A stretch of DNA of 64,000 nt from Afipia sp. P52-10 (lineage in GTDB: Bacteria > Pseudomonadota > Alphaproteobacteria > Rhizobiales > Xanthobacteraceae). Shown one piece after another: positions 9,807 to 18,829 of the stretch (position 1 is the stretch's first letter; each line of letters opens with the position of its first letter). The translations under genes and the position numbers were made by a program. The notes under the pieces were generated by a model. It worked only from the letters and a program-made list of their open reading frames with translations. It was not told the origin of the DNA and did no database searches. The stretch is from positions 765,001 through 829,000 of the forward strand of contig NZ_AZSJ01000003.1 in assembly GCF_000516555.1 (NCBI RefSeq), given 5' to 3'.

Positions 9807-10997
9807 TCACCCTTTCCGCGGCAGGCCGCGTGCAGCCGCGCCGGATTCGAGGAAGGCGCGGACGATGTCGAAGAACTCCGGCAGATCGAGCAGGAACGCG
9901 TCATGGCCCTTGTCGGTCTCGATCTCCGCGAACGACACGCGCGCACCGCCGGCATTGAGGGCATGCACGATCGCCCGCGACTCCGACGTCGGAAACAGCC
10001 AGTCGCTGGTGAACGACACCACGCAGAATCGCGTCCGCGTATTGCGGAAGGCCTCCGCCAGCACCCCGTCATGATCGGCAGCGATGTCGAAATAGTCCAT
10101 CGCCCGCGTCAGGTAGAGATAGGTGTTGGCATCGAAGCGATCGACGAACGACGAGCCCTGGTGGCGCAGATAGCTCTCGACCTCGAAATCCGCATCGAAC
10201 GAAAACGTCGGCATCGCCCGATCCTGCAGCTTCCGCCCGAATTTCCGGTGCAGCGCCGGATCCGACAGGTAGGTGATGTGCGCGGCCATGCGAGCGACGC
10301 TCAGCCCGCGACGCGGCACGATGCCTTCGGCGAAATAGCGGCCGCCGCGCCAGTCCGGATCGGCCATCACCGCCTGACGGCCGACCTCGTGGAAGGCGAT
10401 GTTCTGCGCCGAATGCCGCGTGCTGCAGGCTACCGGCAAGGCCGAGAACACCCGCTGCGGATAGGCGGACGCCCATTGCAGCACCTGCATGCCGCCCATC
10501 GAGCCGCCGACGACGGCGAACAACGTGTCGATGCCGAGGCGATCGAGCAGCATCGCCTGCGCGCGCACCATGTCGGGGATCGTGATGACCGGAAAATCCA
10601 GGCCCCACAGTTCGCCCGTGCTCGGGTTGGTCGAGAACGGCCCGCTCGAGCCCATGCAGCCGCCGAGCACGTTCGAGCAGATCACGAAATAGCGGTCGGT
10701 ATCGATCGGCTTGCCGGGACCGATCATCACGTCCCAGGAGCCGGGCTTGCCGGTGACGGGATGCACATTGGCGACATGCTGGTCGCCGGTCAGCCAGTGA
10801 CAGATCAGGATGGCATTGGTCTTGTCGGCATTGAGCGTGCCGTAGGTCTGGTAGGCGAGTTGAAACGGCGCCAGCGCCACGCCGCAGTCGAGTTGCAGCG
10901 GCTGATCGGGCCCGAACGTCATCACCAGCGACGACGGATCGTCCGCCTCGCGACGCGGCGTCGCTCTCGAACTCGGTAACGGCTGCACAGTCACCAT
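9807..10997 (-). CDS. metX: Homoserine O-acetyltransferase (O-acyltransferase) MetX
   Basis: Cytoplasmic first committed enzyme of methionine synthesis, transferring an acyl group to homoserine. The 396-residue alpha/beta hydrolase-fold protein shows the nucleophile in GGSMGGM (Ser about 166), the acid in FTSDWLFP and the histidine in KGHDAFLL, giving a complete triad. It also has the family motif [10 protein letters not shown]. Whether acetyl- or succinyl-CoA is used cannot be decided by eye. It heads the metX-metW operon; the leader contains a SAM-II aptamer followed by a terminator about 70 bases before the ATG, so expression should fall when S-adenosylmethionine is plentiful. Confidence 0.97.
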   Translation of the reverse strand: MVTVQPLPSSRATPRREADDPSSLVMTFGPDQPLQLDCGVALAPFQLAYQTYGTLNADKTNAILICHWLTGDQHVANVHPVTGKPGSWDVMIGPGKPIDTDRYFVICSNVLGGCMGSSGPFSTNPSTGELWGLDFPVITIPDMVRAQAMLLDRLGIDTLFAVVGGSMGGMQVLQWASAYPQRVFSALPVACSTRHSAQNIAFHEVGRQAVMADPDWRGGRYFAEGIVPRRGLSVARMAAHITYLSDPALHRKFGRKLQDRAMPTFSFDADFEVESYLRHQGSSFVDRFDANTYLYLTRAMDYFDIAADHDGVLAEAFRNTRTRFCVVSFTSDWLFPTSESRAIVHALNAGGARVSFAEIETDKGHDAFLLDLPEFFDIVRAFLESGAAARGLPRKG

Positions 10998-11067
10998 CTC
11001 GGCCTCTTCGGGGGTGGTCGCGCCATCCGGCGCGCACCCTTGTCGTCGTCAGCCCCCGCCAAGCCAA

Positions 11068-11100
11068 TAAAAAACCGGCCTGAACGGGAGGTTCGGCCGG
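11068..11100 (-). terminator. Riboswitch-controlled intrinsic terminator in the metX leader
   Basis: On the minus strand CCGGCCGAAC pairs with GTTCAGGCCGG (one bulged A) around a 5-base CTCCC loop, followed directly by TTTTTTATT. This is a textbook Rho-independent terminator lying inside the leader, between the SAM-II aptamer and the metX start. Its 5' arm is shared with the alternative hairpin at 11095-11117. Confidence 0.9.
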
Positions 11101-11117
11101 GATCACGTTCCCCGGCC
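11095..11117 (-). promoter_or_regulatory. Probable antiterminator hairpin of the metX leader
   Basis: On the minus strand GGCCGGG pairs with CCCGGCC around a short loop. Its 3' arm is the same CCGGCC that forms the 5' arm of the terminator, so the two structures exclude each other. Its 5' arm begins at the GG that ends the SAM-II pseudoknot region, so ligand binding could withhold it. The mutually exclusive pairing is seen in the sequence; the switching direction is inferred from it. Confidence 0.7.
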
Positions 11118-11171
11118 TGTTTAGCGAGTTATTTAACGTGGCTGCAAGCCGGCCGGCTCAAATGACCACGG
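11116..11171 (-). promoter_or_regulatory. SAM-II riboswitch aptamer (metA RNA motif)
   Basis: The minus-strand leader of metX carries the conserved SAM-II elements in order. The P1 arms CGTGG (11166-11170) and CCACG (11137-11141) enclose a loop with ATTTG, a small GCCGGC hairpin and GCTTGCAG. The 3' pseudoknot strand TTAAATAACTCGCTAAA then follows and ends in CAGG. SAM-II aptamers bind S-adenosylmethionine and occur upstream of metA/metX/metC genes in alphaproteobacteria, which matches this position. The terminator just downstream suggests control by transcription attenuation, whereas many SAM-II elements act on translation. Confidence 0.93.
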
Positions 11172-11182
11172 AGTGGGTTAGG

Positions 11183-11211
11183 GTTTTAGTCTTCGTCCGC
11201 CACCGCGTCAA
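11183..11211 (-). promoter_or_regulatory. Likely housekeeping promoter of metX-metW
   Basis: On the minus strand TTGACG (11206-11211) is followed after exactly 17 bases by TAAAAC (11183-11188). The predicted start would fall a few bases before the P1 stem of the SAM-II aptamer, which is the expected geometry for a leader that begins with the riboswitch. Confidence 0.55.
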
Positions 11212-11359
11212 GGCAAGGCCCGCGCGCGCAGCGGGTGCCGCCGCCTCCGTCCGGCGTAAATTTATCAATGTTTTCTTTGCTTTCGCCGTCCGTCTTTCCT
11301 ATCAATGCGGCCAGCGCGGCTCGGGCTCCGACGCCATTGCCGCGCTTTTGAGGGTTTCC

Positions 11360-12235
11360 ATGTCGAAATCGCCGGCCCCCGCGCCTCAACAGCAGGACAC
11401 GCAGGTTTCGTTGCAGGACCTGCGCCAGGAGATCGATCGCATCGACGAGGCGATGCACGGTCTTTTGATGGAGCGCGGCCAGATCATCGACCGCCTGATC
11501 GCGGTGAAGAAGACCGAGGAGGTCGGCTCCGCCTTCCGCCCCGCACGCGAGGCGGGCATGATGCGCCGGCTGGTGGAGCGCCACAAAGGCATGCTGCCGC
11601 TTGACACGGTCGAGAGCATCTGGCGCGTCATCATCTCCACCTTCACTTATGTCCAGGCGCCGTTCTCGATGCATGCCGACCTGTCTGCGGGCGACTCGGC
11701 GATGCGCGATTCCGCCCGCTTCCATTTCGGCTTCACCGTGCCGTTCGTGCCGCATTTCAGCGCCGCGGCCGCGGTCGAGGCTGTCGCAAAGTCCAAGGGC
11801 GATCTCGCGCTGGTGTCGGCGACCGACAGTCGCGCCGCATGGTGGACCGCGCTCGAGCCTGCGAACGCGCCGAAGATCATCGCCCGGCTGCCGTTCCTGG
11901 AGCGCGCCGACCATCCGGCCGCGCTGCCGGTGTTCGTGATTTCGCGGGTCGCCGACGACGCCTTCGTCACCGAGGTCGAGATGGTTTCGATCCGTGTGTC
12001 CGGCTGGAGCGCCGAGGTGGCCCGCGCGATCTCGCCGATCGCCGAAGTGGTGGCGGTGCCCGATACCGCTTTCGACGGTGCCGTGCTGCTCGTCTCCATC
12101 ACCACGCCCGACGGGCTGGAACGGCTGAAATCAGCCCTGATCGGAGCGGGGGCCTCGTTGCGCTCGAGTGCCCTCGTCGGCAGCCATGCGAGCCGCTATA
12201 GGGTGCCGGCCAACGGCGTCCATCGACACGTCTGA
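11360..12235 (+). CDS. Chorismate mutase (AroQ type) with an uncharacterised C-terminal region
   Basis: Converts chorismate to prephenate in the phenylalanine/tyrosine branch. The N-terminal 95 residues form an AroQ helix bundle (LRQEIDRIDEAMHGLLMERGQIIDRL, then VKK, and a later helix with REAGMMRRLVERH). The remaining 190 or so residues, from about FHFGFTVPFVPHF onwards, do not show prephenate dehydratase (no clear TRF motif) or dehydrogenase signatures and I cannot name them. Start at ATG 11360, which follows GAGGG at 6 bases; an in-frame frame opening at 11138 would run back through the riboswitch region. It leads the hisC-tyrA type operon, which fits an aromatic amino acid role. Confidence 0.88.
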   Translation: MSKSPAPAPQQQDTQVSLQDLRQEIDRIDEAMHGLLMERGQIIDRLIAVKKTEEVGSAFRPAREAGMMRRLVERHKGMLPLDTVESIWRVIISTFTYVQAPFSMHADLSAGDSAMRDSARFHFGFTVPFVPHFSAAAAVEAVAKSKGDLALVSATDSRAAWWTALEPANAPKIIARLPFLERADHPAALPVFVISRVADDAFVTEVEMVSIRVSGWSAEVARAISPIAEVVAVPDTAFDGAVLLVSITTPDGLERLKSALIGAGASLRSSALVGSHASRYRVPANGVHRHV

Positions 12236-12315
12236 CCGCTGCCGACAGACCGCTTTCATAACCCAACCGATGTCGAGGCCCTGCGCCTTCAAGAGCAAGT
12301 CCGGAGTTCAAGTCC

Positions 12316-13407
12316 ATGTCCCGTCCGATGCCGCGTCCTGGCGTTCTCGATATTGCCCCCTATGTTCCGGGCAAGAGCGAAGCTCCGGGCGTCGCCAAAG
12401 TCTACAAGCTGTCCGCCAACGAGACCCCACTCGGCCCCTCGCCAAAGGCGATCGCCGCGTACCGGGACTGTGCGGCCCATCTTGAGGACTATCCGGAAGG
12501 CTCTTCCCGGGTCTTGCGCGAGGCGATCGGCAAGGGCTTCGGCCTCGATCCGGATCGGATCATCTGCGGCGCCGGCTCCGATGAGCTGCTGAACCTGCTC
12601 GCCCACACCTATCTCGGGCCGGGCGACGAAGCGATCATGACCGACCACTGCTTCCTGGTCTATCCGATCGCCACTATGGCGAACGGCGGCAAGAGCATCG
12701 TCGTGCCGGTGAAGGACTTCGTGACCGACGTGGATGCGATCCTCGCCGCCGTCACGCCGCGCACGAAGATCGTCTGGGTCGCGAACCCGAACAACCCGAC
12801 CGGAACCTACGTGCCGTTCGATGAATTGAAGCGGCTGCAACGCAACCTGCCGCCGCATGTGCTGCTGGTGATCGATGCGGCCTATTCGGAGTACGTCTCG
12901 CGCAACGACTACGAGGCCGGCATCGAACTCGTGGCCACCACCGAGAACACGGTGATGTGCCGGACGTTCTCGAAGATTCACGGGCTTGCATCGCTGCGGG
13001 TCGGCTGGATGTACGGTCCCGGCCACCTGATCGACGCGGTCAACCGGATCCGCGGGCCGTTCAACGTCTCGACGCCAGCGATGCAGGCGGCGATCGCCTC
13101 GCTCGCCGATACCGACTACATCGCCAGGGCGCGCGCGCACAACGACCAGTGGCTCAACTGGCTCACCGAAGAGATCAGCAAGCTCGGGCTGAAGGTGACG
13201 CCGAGCGTCGCCAACTTCGTGCTGATCCACTTCCCGCAGGAGAAGGGCAGGACCGCCGACGATGCCGACGCCTTCCTGACCAAGCGCGGGCTGATCCTGC
13301 GTGCCTTGAAGAACTACAAGCTGCCGCATGCGCTGCGTCTGACCGTCGGCACCGAGGAGGCGAACCGCCTCGTGGTTGCGGCTCTGCGCGAATTCGTGGG
13401 GGCCTGA
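12316..13407 (+). CDS. hisC: HisC-family aminotransferase (histidinol-phosphate / aromatic)
   Basis: A PLP-dependent class I/II aminotransferase of 363 residues. Visible motifs are the N-terminal [31 protein letters not shown] and the Schiff-base lysine in [16 protein letters not shown], all typical of HisC. Position between a chorismate mutase and a prephenate dehydrogenase suggests it works on prephenate, phenylpyruvate or tyrosine rather than, or as well as, imidazole acetol phosphate; such HisC2 paralogues are known in this group. The downstream gene starts immediately at its stop, so they are co-translated. Which amino acid is its main substrate cannot be read from the sequence. Confidence 0.93.
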   Translation: MSRPMPRPGVLDIAPYVPGKSEAPGVAKVYKLSANETPLGPSPKAIAAYRDCAAHLEDYPEGSSRVLREAIGKGFGLDPDRIICGAGSDELLNLLAHTYLGPGDEAIMTDHCFLVYPIATMANGGKSIVVPVKDFVTDVDAILAAVTPRTKIVWVANPNNPTGTYVPFDELKRLQRNLPPHVLLVIDAAYSEYVSRNDYEAGIELVATTENTVMCRTFSKIHGLASLRVGWMYGPGHLIDAVNRIRGPFNVSTPAMQAAIASLADTDYIARARAHNDQWLNWLTEEISKLGLKVTPSVANFVLIHFPQEKGRTADDADAFLTKRGLILRALKNYKLPHALRLTVGTEEANRLVVAALREFVGA

Positions 13408-14358
13408 GTGACGAGAACGCCGCTGTTCAACCGCGTCGCGATCATCGGCCTCGGCCTGATCGGCTCGTCGATCGTCCGCGGCGCCATGGCGCTCGGACTT
13501 GCGACGGAGCTCGTCACCACCGACGCATCCGCCGATGTCCGGCAACGTGCGGCGGAGCTTGGCCTCGGCCATCGTATCGCCGGCTCGAGCGCGGAAGCCG
13601 CTAACGATGCCGATCTGGTGATCGCCTGCGTGCCGGTCGGCGCCTGCGGCGCGGTCGCCAAGGAGATCGCGCCGCATCTGAAAGCCGGCGCGATCGTGTC
13701 CGATGTCGGCTCGGTGAAGACCGCCGTGCTGAAGGACATGGCGCAGTATCTGCCCGATACGGTCGACTTCATCCCGGCGCATCCGGTGGCCGGCACCGAG
13801 CACTCCGGTCCCGATGCCGGCTTTGCCGAACTGTTCGTCAACCGCTGGTGCATTCTGACACCGTCGGAGCAAGCTGCACCGGAGGCGGTGGAGCGGCTGA
13901 AGGCGTTCTGGCAGGCGCTCGGCGCCAATGTGGAGACGATGACGGCCGAGCACCACGACCTGGTGCTCGCCATCACCAGCCACCTGCCGCACCTGATCGC
14001 CTACACCATCGTCGGTACGGCGGAAGAGCTCGAAGGCGTCACCGAATCGGAAGTGCTGAAATTCTCCGCCGGCGGCTTCCGCGACTTCACCCGCATCGCC
14101 GCCTCCGATCCGACCATGTGGCGCGACGTGTTCCTGAACAACAAGGACGCCGTGCTGGAAATGCTCGGCGAATTCCAGGAAGACCTGTCGAAGCTGACCC
14201 GTGCGATCCGCCGCGGCGACGGCGAAGCGCTGTTCGATCACTTCACCCGCACCCGCGCGATCCGTCGCGGCATCGTCAACATCGGTCAGGATGCGGCGGG
14301 CGCCGACTTCGGCCGCCCGCATCCGCACCTGCCGCCGAAGGACGACGGCAAGTCCTGA
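13408..14358 (+). CDS. tyrA: Prephenate/arogenate dehydrogenase family protein
   Basis: NAD(P)-dependent oxidative decarboxylation of prephenate or arogenate for tyrosine synthesis. The 316-residue protein has an N-terminal Rossmann motif GLGLIGSSI, the family segment SDVGSVK, the catalytic region PAHPVAGTEHSGP, and the helical dimerisation half with ITSHLPHLIAYT. The GTG start directly abuts the TGA of the aminotransferase gene, giving tight coupling. No ACT domain is present at the C-terminus, so allosteric control by tyrosine through that domain is not expected. In this operon it takes the product of the first gene. Confidence 0.93.
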   Translation: MTRTPLFNRVAIIGLGLIGSSIVRGAMALGLATELVTTDASADVRQRAAELGLGHRIAGSSAEAANDADLVIACVPVGACGAVAKEIAPHLKAGAIVSDVGSVKTAVLKDMAQYLPDTVDFIPAHPVAGTEHSGPDAGFAELFVNRWCILTPSEQAAPEAVERLKAFWQALGANVETMTAEHHDLVLAITSHLPHLIAYTIVGTAEELEGVTESEVLKFSAGGFRDFTRIAASDPTMWRDVFLNNKDAVLEMLGEFQEDLSKLTRAIRRGDGEALFDHFTRTRAIRRGIVNIGQDAAGADFGRPHPHLPPKDDGKS

Positions 14359-14379
14359 GACCGATGGCGCAGGGCCCGC

Positions 14380-15564
14380 TCAGAACAGCGCCGGGCTCTG
14401 CGCGAACCGGATCGGCCCGAGGAAGACGGCCCCCTCGCTGAAGCGCAGCGGGAAGGATTGCGCGGGCCGCCCCTCCAACTCGGTCTTCTGCCCGAGCATG
14501 CCGATGCCGGCCTGCAATGCTGCCGGCGCCTTCTGGCGCACGAGATTGCCGAGCCCAGGGATCATCTTGTCCAGCGCCCCCATCGCCCTGTCGACCTGCT
14601 CGGCCTTCAGCCCCGGCGCAAGCTGATCCAGCGTCGCCTGCGGCACGCCCTGCTCGAGAATCTTGTCGAGTCCCAGCGCCGGCACGATCTTGTCGAGACC
14701 GGCCACGGTCATCTGCAGCTCACCGTCGAGGAAGCCTTGCGGCGAGATCCCGAGCGAACCGGTCGCGACCGCGAGCAACGTCCCCTGCTGCAAGCGCGAC
14801 TGCACGACCTCGATCCGCCCGTCGGCAGCCTGAATCTCGCGGAAGCGCTCCGGCCACGGCTTCGGGCGGAAATCCTTCAGACCCCGCAACCGCGCCTGGG
14901 TGGTCATGTCGAATGCCTCGCCGAGCACCGGATGCAGCGCATCGGCGCTCGCCTGCACGAGCTGCCAGGCCACATCCAGCACCGGATTGTCGGCGACTGA
15001 GCCTTCGGCGATCCGGCCGTGCAGTTCGATGTGCTTGGCACGGCCGAACGGCGTGCGCACCGCGCCCGCGCTGCGCTCCAGCACCGGATCATCCATCACG
15101 AACGACGCGCGCTGCGGCGACTGCGGCAGGCCGTAGACGCTGGCCTGCGATTCCTTCCAGCTGAGGATCAGCGCCTGCTGCTCGCCCTCCTGGGTCAACG
15201 TCAGCGGCGAGGTGAACTCGGCGATCAGGCGCTGCGGGCTATAGATCTGCGCGACGGCGAGAATCTGGTTCAGCTCGGCCTTGCCGAGCTTGCGGCTCGC
15301 GGTCTGCGAGATCAGCTCGACATTGGCGTTGTCGCAGGTGACCTCGAAGCGGAACGGATAACCGCCGACGCCGAGCTTGCCGCAGTTGTAGACGCGGCCG
15401 GCTTGCGCCTCGCGGGCGCGCCACTGGTCGAACTGGGCCCCGACCTGCCCTGACGCGTAGAACCAGAAGCCGCTCCAGCCGATGCCGAGCAGGACGAGCA
15501 ACCCAGGCATCACGAACAGCGGCCAGCGCGAGCGCCTGACGGGTGGGGTGGAATAATCTGCCAT
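14380..15564 (-). CDS. DUF2125 domain-containing membrane-anchored protein
   Basis: A 394-residue protein with a single N-terminal membrane helix (PLFVMPGLLVLLGIGWSGFW) and a long periplasmic part matching DUF2125, a family of unknown function restricted mostly to alphaproteobacteria. The segment after the helix (YNCGKLGVGGYPFRFEV) with its cysteine pair is the clearest family mark. It is convergent with the prephenate dehydrogenase gene, ends 21 bases from it, and is divergent from the ChaC-like gene. No partner genes suggest a function; the family resembles AsmA-like envelope proteins in repeat composition, but that is only an impression. Confidence 0.85.
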   Translation of the reverse strand: MADYSTPPVRRSRWPLFVMPGLLVLLGIGWSGFWFYASGQVGAQFDQWRAREAQAGRVYNCGKLGVGGYPFRFEVTCDNANVELISQTASRKLGKAELNQILAVAQIYSPQRLIAEFTSPLTLTQEGEQQALILSWKESQASVYGLPQSPQRASFVMDDPVLERSAGAVRTPFGRAKHIELHGRIAEGSVADNPVLDVAWQLVQASADALHPVLGEAFDMTTQARLRGLKDFRPKPWPERFREIQAADGRIEVVQSRLQQGTLLAVATGSLGISPQGFLDGELQMTVAGLDKIVPALGLDKILEQGVPQATLDQLAPGLKAEQVDRAMGALDKMIPGLGNLVRQKAPAALQAGIGMLGQKTELEGRPAQSFPLRFSEGAVFLGPIRFAQSPALF

Positions 15565-15678
15565 GGAAACCCTTATGTTGAGACGACGTCTTTACAGCGC
15601 TTGTCGGCGCAATCTGTGCCGAAATTGCGATCACGCCGGAGCGTTGCACCGCCGGAGGACTGCTGTTAAGCGTCCGTC

Positions 15679-16275
15679 ATGACAGCAAAAACCGTCCCGG
15701 AACAGGACCTTCCGCACGGCGATCTGTGGATTTTCGGCTACGGCTCGCTGATGTGGCGGCCGGGGTTCGACTATCTGGAAAAGCGGCAAGCCAAGCTGAT
15801 CGGCGAGCATCGCTCGCTGTGCATCTACTCCTTCGTCCATCGCGGCACCGCCGAGAAACCGGGCCTGGTGCTGGGCCTCGATCGTGGCGGCGCCTGCCAG
15901 GGCGTTGCCTTCCGCGTGGCGGAGAAGGAGCGGCTGGCGACCATTGCCTATTTGCGCGAACGCGAGCAGGTGACCAGCGTCTACCGCGAGGTGTTGCGGA
16001 CGGTGTGGCTCGGTTCGGACCCGCGCGAGCGGGTCAGCGCGCTGGTCTATGTCACCGACCGCAGCCACGTCCAATATGCCGGGCGGCTGTCCGCCGAGCA
16101 GCAGCTGCACCTGATCCGGCAGGGACACGGGCACTCCGGCGCCAACACCGATTACGTGATCGAGACCGTCGCCGCGCTGGAGCGCGAGGGCTATGTCGAC
16201 GCCAACCTGCATCGCCTTGCCGCCGCCCTGCGGCAGCAGACGCCGGTGCATCACAACGAGACTATTTCTCCGTGA
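15679..16275 (+). CDS. ChaC-like gamma-glutamylcyclotransferase
   Basis: Predicted to cleave glutathione or other gamma-glutamyl compounds to 5-oxoproline. The 198-residue protein has the family glycine-rich entry FGYGSLMWRPGF, the segment CIYSFVHRGTAEKPGLVLGL, and the acidic catalytic position in AYLREREQV. Length and motifs fit the ChaC/GCG group rather than GGACT. Its last 14 bases overlap, tail to tail, the end of plsC on the other strand. It starts 114 bases from the DUF2125 gene in a divergent arrangement. Two glutathione transferases elsewhere in the window show that glutathione is used in this organism. Confidence 0.9.
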   Translation: MTAKTVPEQDLPHGDLWIFGYGSLMWRPGFDYLEKRQAKLIGEHRSLCIYSFVHRGTAEKPGLVLGLDRGGACQGVAFRVAEKERLATIAYLREREQVTSVYREVLRTVWLGSDPRERVSALVYVTDRSHVQYAGRLSAEQQLHLIRQGHGHSGANTDYVIETVAALEREGYVDANLHRLAAALRQQTPVHHNETISP

Positions 16276-17041
16276 CGGGCTCGCTGCGGGGTGCGAGGGC
16301 GCCCAGCAGCCGCGCCTGCTCGCTTCGGCCTTCCTCCACCAGCCGCGCCGTCGAAGCCTCGATCGCCGCGCTGACGCGGGCCAGGAAGTCGTCGCGCGAC
16401 AGACCGGGCGGCACCACCTCGAGAAACTCGACGATGATCGTGCCCGGATAGCGCATGAACGTGCGGCGCGGCCAGAACAATCCCGAGTTCAGCGCCACGG
16501 GCAGGCATTGCACGCCGCAGTCCACATAGACCTGAGCGACGCCGAATTTGTAGCGCGGCTCGGCTCCCACCGGGCGCCGCGTGCCCTCCGGGAAGATGAT
16601 CAACTGCCGATCCTCGCGCACGCGGAGCCGCGCGAGCTCCGTCATCTTCGAGAGCGCGCGGGCGCCGGACGAACGATTGACCGGGATCATCTGCCCCTTC
16701 AGCAGAAACAGACCGAACAGCGGAATCCAGGTCAGTTCACGCTTGAGGATGAACAGCGGCTGGCGGAAGAGCGGCAGGAGCGCGATCGTCTCCCAGGCCG
16801 ATTGATGCTTGGCCGCGACCAGCAGCGGCCCCTGCGGGATGTTCTCCAACCCGCGATACTCGACCTTGATGTTGCAGAACACGCGCAGCATCCAGATCAT
16901 GCTGCGCGCCCACGATTTCGCCAGCTCGAACAGCACCTGCTTCGGCAGCACGAATGACGGGATCGCCAGCACCATGTGCACCAGCAGTGACAGATAAAAT
17001 CCGACGTTGAAGGCGAGCGATCGAAAGAAGATGGCGACCAT
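16262..17041 (-). CDS. plsC: 1-acylglycerol-3-phosphate O-acyltransferase (PlsC family)
   Basis: Inner-membrane acyltransferase that makes phosphatidic acid from lysophosphatidate. The 259-residue protein opens with a hydrophobic segment, then shows the acceptor motif AAKHQSAWET (the H-X4-D/E block, here with E) and the second block IIFPEGTRR. Both are diagnostic. It starts nine bases after the ydcF stop and so is the last gene of the ftsE-ftsX-ydcF-plsC run. The 3' end overlaps the convergent ChaC gene by 14 bases. Another acyltransferase role, such as ornithine lipid synthesis, is possible since the family is broad. Confidence 0.92.
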   Translation of the reverse strand: MVAIFFRSLAFNVGFYLSLLVHMVLAIPSFVLPKQVLFELAKSWARSMIWMLRVFCNIKVEYRGLENIPQGPLLVAAKHQSAWETIALLPLFRQPLFILKRELTWIPLFGLFLLKGQMIPVNRSSGARALSKMTELARLRVREDRQLIIFPEGTRRPVGAEPRYKFGVAQVYVDCGVQCLPVALNSGLFWPRRTFMRYPGTIIVEFLEVVPPGLSRDDFLARVSAAIEASTARLVEEGRSEQARLLGALAPRSEPVTEK

Positions 17042-17050
17042 CGGAGCCCG

Positions 17051-17773
17051 TCAGTTGGCGACGCCGGAAGCCGGCTTGCGCGAGCTTACGACCGGACTCT
17101 GCGTCACGCCGTCGCCTGACGAGAACTCCGGCGGGTCGAGCCAGTCGTCGAGATGCATCCGCAAGCCCGCGACCAGAAACTTCGCGTACTCGGTCAGCAA
17201 CAGCCGCGCCGCGGCGCCGCTCGACCACCACGGCTCATCGCGCCATTTCTCGCCGATCACCGCGAACGGGATCAACTGCGTATCGGGCATGGTGTGCGAC
17301 AGCTCGTTGAGCGCACGCGGCATGTGATAGTTCGACGTGACGACGATCAGCGAGCGAAAACCGCGCTCCTGCACCCAGCGCCGCGTCTCGGTGGCGTTGC
17401 TGCGGGTGTTGACCGCCGAATAATCGAGATCAATGCAGCAGGCGAGCCAGGCGCGGTTGTCCGGCAGCGAGCGCGAAATCTCGCCGGCGCCGTTGGACCA
17501 GTGCACGCCGGAGATCAGCAGCCGCTTGCCGTAGCCGTTGGCCAGAAGCTCCACCGCATCCGAGACCCGCGACGAACCGCCGGTCAGCACGACGATGCCG
17601 TCCGCCTTCGACTTCGGCTGCGCCTCGTCCGACTCCAGCTGCGCCAGAAACCAGAAGAAGCCACCGGCAACGACGACCACGGCCACCGCCATCACGCGCA
17701 GCAGCACATGCGCGCCTCGCAACAGCGGCATCAGCGTCCAGCGCTTCCTTGGCTGACCGGCATCCAGTGACAT
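17051..17773 (-). CDS. YdcF family protein (DUF218)
   Basis: A 240-residue protein with an N-terminal membrane helix (VLLRVMAVAVVVVAGGFFWFLA) and a Rossmann-like DUF218 domain. The domain begins DGIVVLTGGSSRVSDAVELL and contains the conserved SNATETRRW and VTSNYHMPRAL segments. Family members (SanA, YdcF, ElyC) are envelope-associated and several are needed for cell-wall or vancomycin-barrier integrity; the biochemical activity is unsettled. It lies 72 bases after ftsX and 9 bases before plsC, so a role in division-linked envelope building is a reasonable inference. Confidence 0.88.
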   Translation of the reverse strand: MSLDAGQPRKRWTLMPLLRGAHVLLRVMAVAVVVVAGGFFWFLAQLESDEAQPKSKADGIVVLTGGSSRVSDAVELLANGYGKRLLISGVHWSNGAGEISRSLPDNRAWLACCIDLDYSAVNTRSNATETRRWVQERGFRSLIVVTSNYHMPRALNELSHTMPDTQLIPFAVIGEKWRDEPWWSSGAAARLLLTEYAKFLVAGLRMHLDDWLDPPEFSSGDGVTQSPVVSSRKPASGVAN

Positions 17774-17845
17774 GTTCGGCGGATTATCCTCGTTTGGTCC
17801 AGATTAGCGCAAAATCGGGCCTTGCCGGGGCACAATTGTCAAGCG

Positions 17846-18829
17846 TCAGTCGATCTCCGCCAGCGTCGCCAGCAAGGTATGACGTGACGACCAGGCCGTG
17901 ATCATGGCGATGACGACCGCCTGCAGCACCAGTACCAGATAGCCCGACGGCCGCAGCGAGAACGTTCCGAGCAGCGCCGCGAATTGATCGCCCACCGGCG
18001 TCCCCGAGAACCAGCTGCCGATCGATTCGGCGAAGCCGAACAGAAGCACCGCGGCGCCGGCACCGATCAAGCCACCCTCCAGACCGAGCCGCAGGAAATG
18101 CCGCAGGAAATGATTGGCGATGTAGCGGTCGCCGGCGCCGACGAAATGCAGCACTTCGACGATCGGCCGGTTCGATGCCATTGCGCCGCGCGTCGCGAAC
18201 GACACCGAAATGATGGTGGCGATGATGACCAGTGCCAGGATCCCGAGCCCGGCAAGGACGATGGCGTTGGTCATGGTCCGCATGCGCTCGATCCAGGCGC
18301 GATGATCGTCCACCGTCGCCGAGGGCGCCGATTGCGCCAGCCGGCTGCGCAAGGTGGCGAGATCGAGCGAAGCGCCGGGCACCACACGGGCGACGATCAC
18401 CCGCGGCACCGGCAGATCGCCAAGCGAGAGCCCGGTTCCGAGCCACGGCTCCAGCAACTTGCCCGATTCCTGCTCGGTGAACGGGCGGACGTCGAGAATG
18501 CCGTCGGTCGCCGCCACCGTATCGACCACGGTGCGCACGTCGCGATCCAGATTCCGCCCTTCCGCCGGGCGCACCTGGATCGTCATCTCGCTCGCGATGT
18601 CCGACTGCCACTCGGCGGCGGCGGCGCGCACCAGCAGCACCGCGCCGGTCGTCACCGACGCAAGGAATGTCATGATCGCCACCACGGCGATCAACGCGCG
18701 GCCCGCTATCGTCGCGCGCGGCACGATCGGCGCCATGTTGCGCGTGGTCGGCGGCAGCGGCCGGCCCGGCGCCGCTTCGAAGGCGGGCCCCATCGGCGGC
18801 GGCGGCCTGGATAACGGCATCTCACTCAT
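17846..18829 (-). CDS. ftsX: Cell division ABC-type permease FtsX
   Basis: Membrane half of the FtsEX complex, which passes ATP-driven conformational change to periplasmic peptidoglycan hydrolases at the septum. The 327-residue protein has a proline-rich cytoplasmic tail, a first membrane helix (about 42-66), a large periplasmic loop, and three C-terminal helices with the FtsX/MacB-type segment NRPIVEVLHFVGAGDRYIANHF. Its start overlaps the ftsE stop by 8 bases, so translation is coupled. FtsEX often works through M23 (EnvC/LytM-like) factors; the M23 endopeptidase at the start of the window is far away and any link is speculative. Confidence 0.95.
   Translation of the reverse strand: MSEMPLSRPPPPMGPAFEAAPGRPLPPTTRNMAPIVPRATIAGRALIAVVAIMTFLASVTTGAVLLVRAAAAEWQSDIASEMTIQVRPAEGRNLDRDVRTVVDTVAATDGILDVRPFTEQESGKLLEPWLGTGLSLGDLPVPRVIVARVVPGASLDLATLRSRLAQSAPSATVDDHRAWIERMRTMTNAIVLAGLGILALVIIATIISVSFATRGAMASNRPIVEVLHFVGAGDRYIANHFLRHFLRLGLEGGLIGAGAAVLLFGFAESIGSWFSGTPVGDQFAALLGTFSLRPSGYLVLVLQAVVIAMITAWSSRHTLLATLAEID

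Noticed and set aside
9803-10072. Upstream extension of metW into metX
   Set aside because: The extension is Arg/Ser-rich shadow sequence; the ATG at 9802 has a good ribosome-binding site and matches MetW length.
12289-14328. A 679-codon open frame on the minus strand opposite hisC and tyrA
   Set aside because: The plus-strand genes have full family motifs; the antisense frame is Arg/His/Gly/Asp-rich without any motif, as expected for the third-position complement of GC-rich genes.
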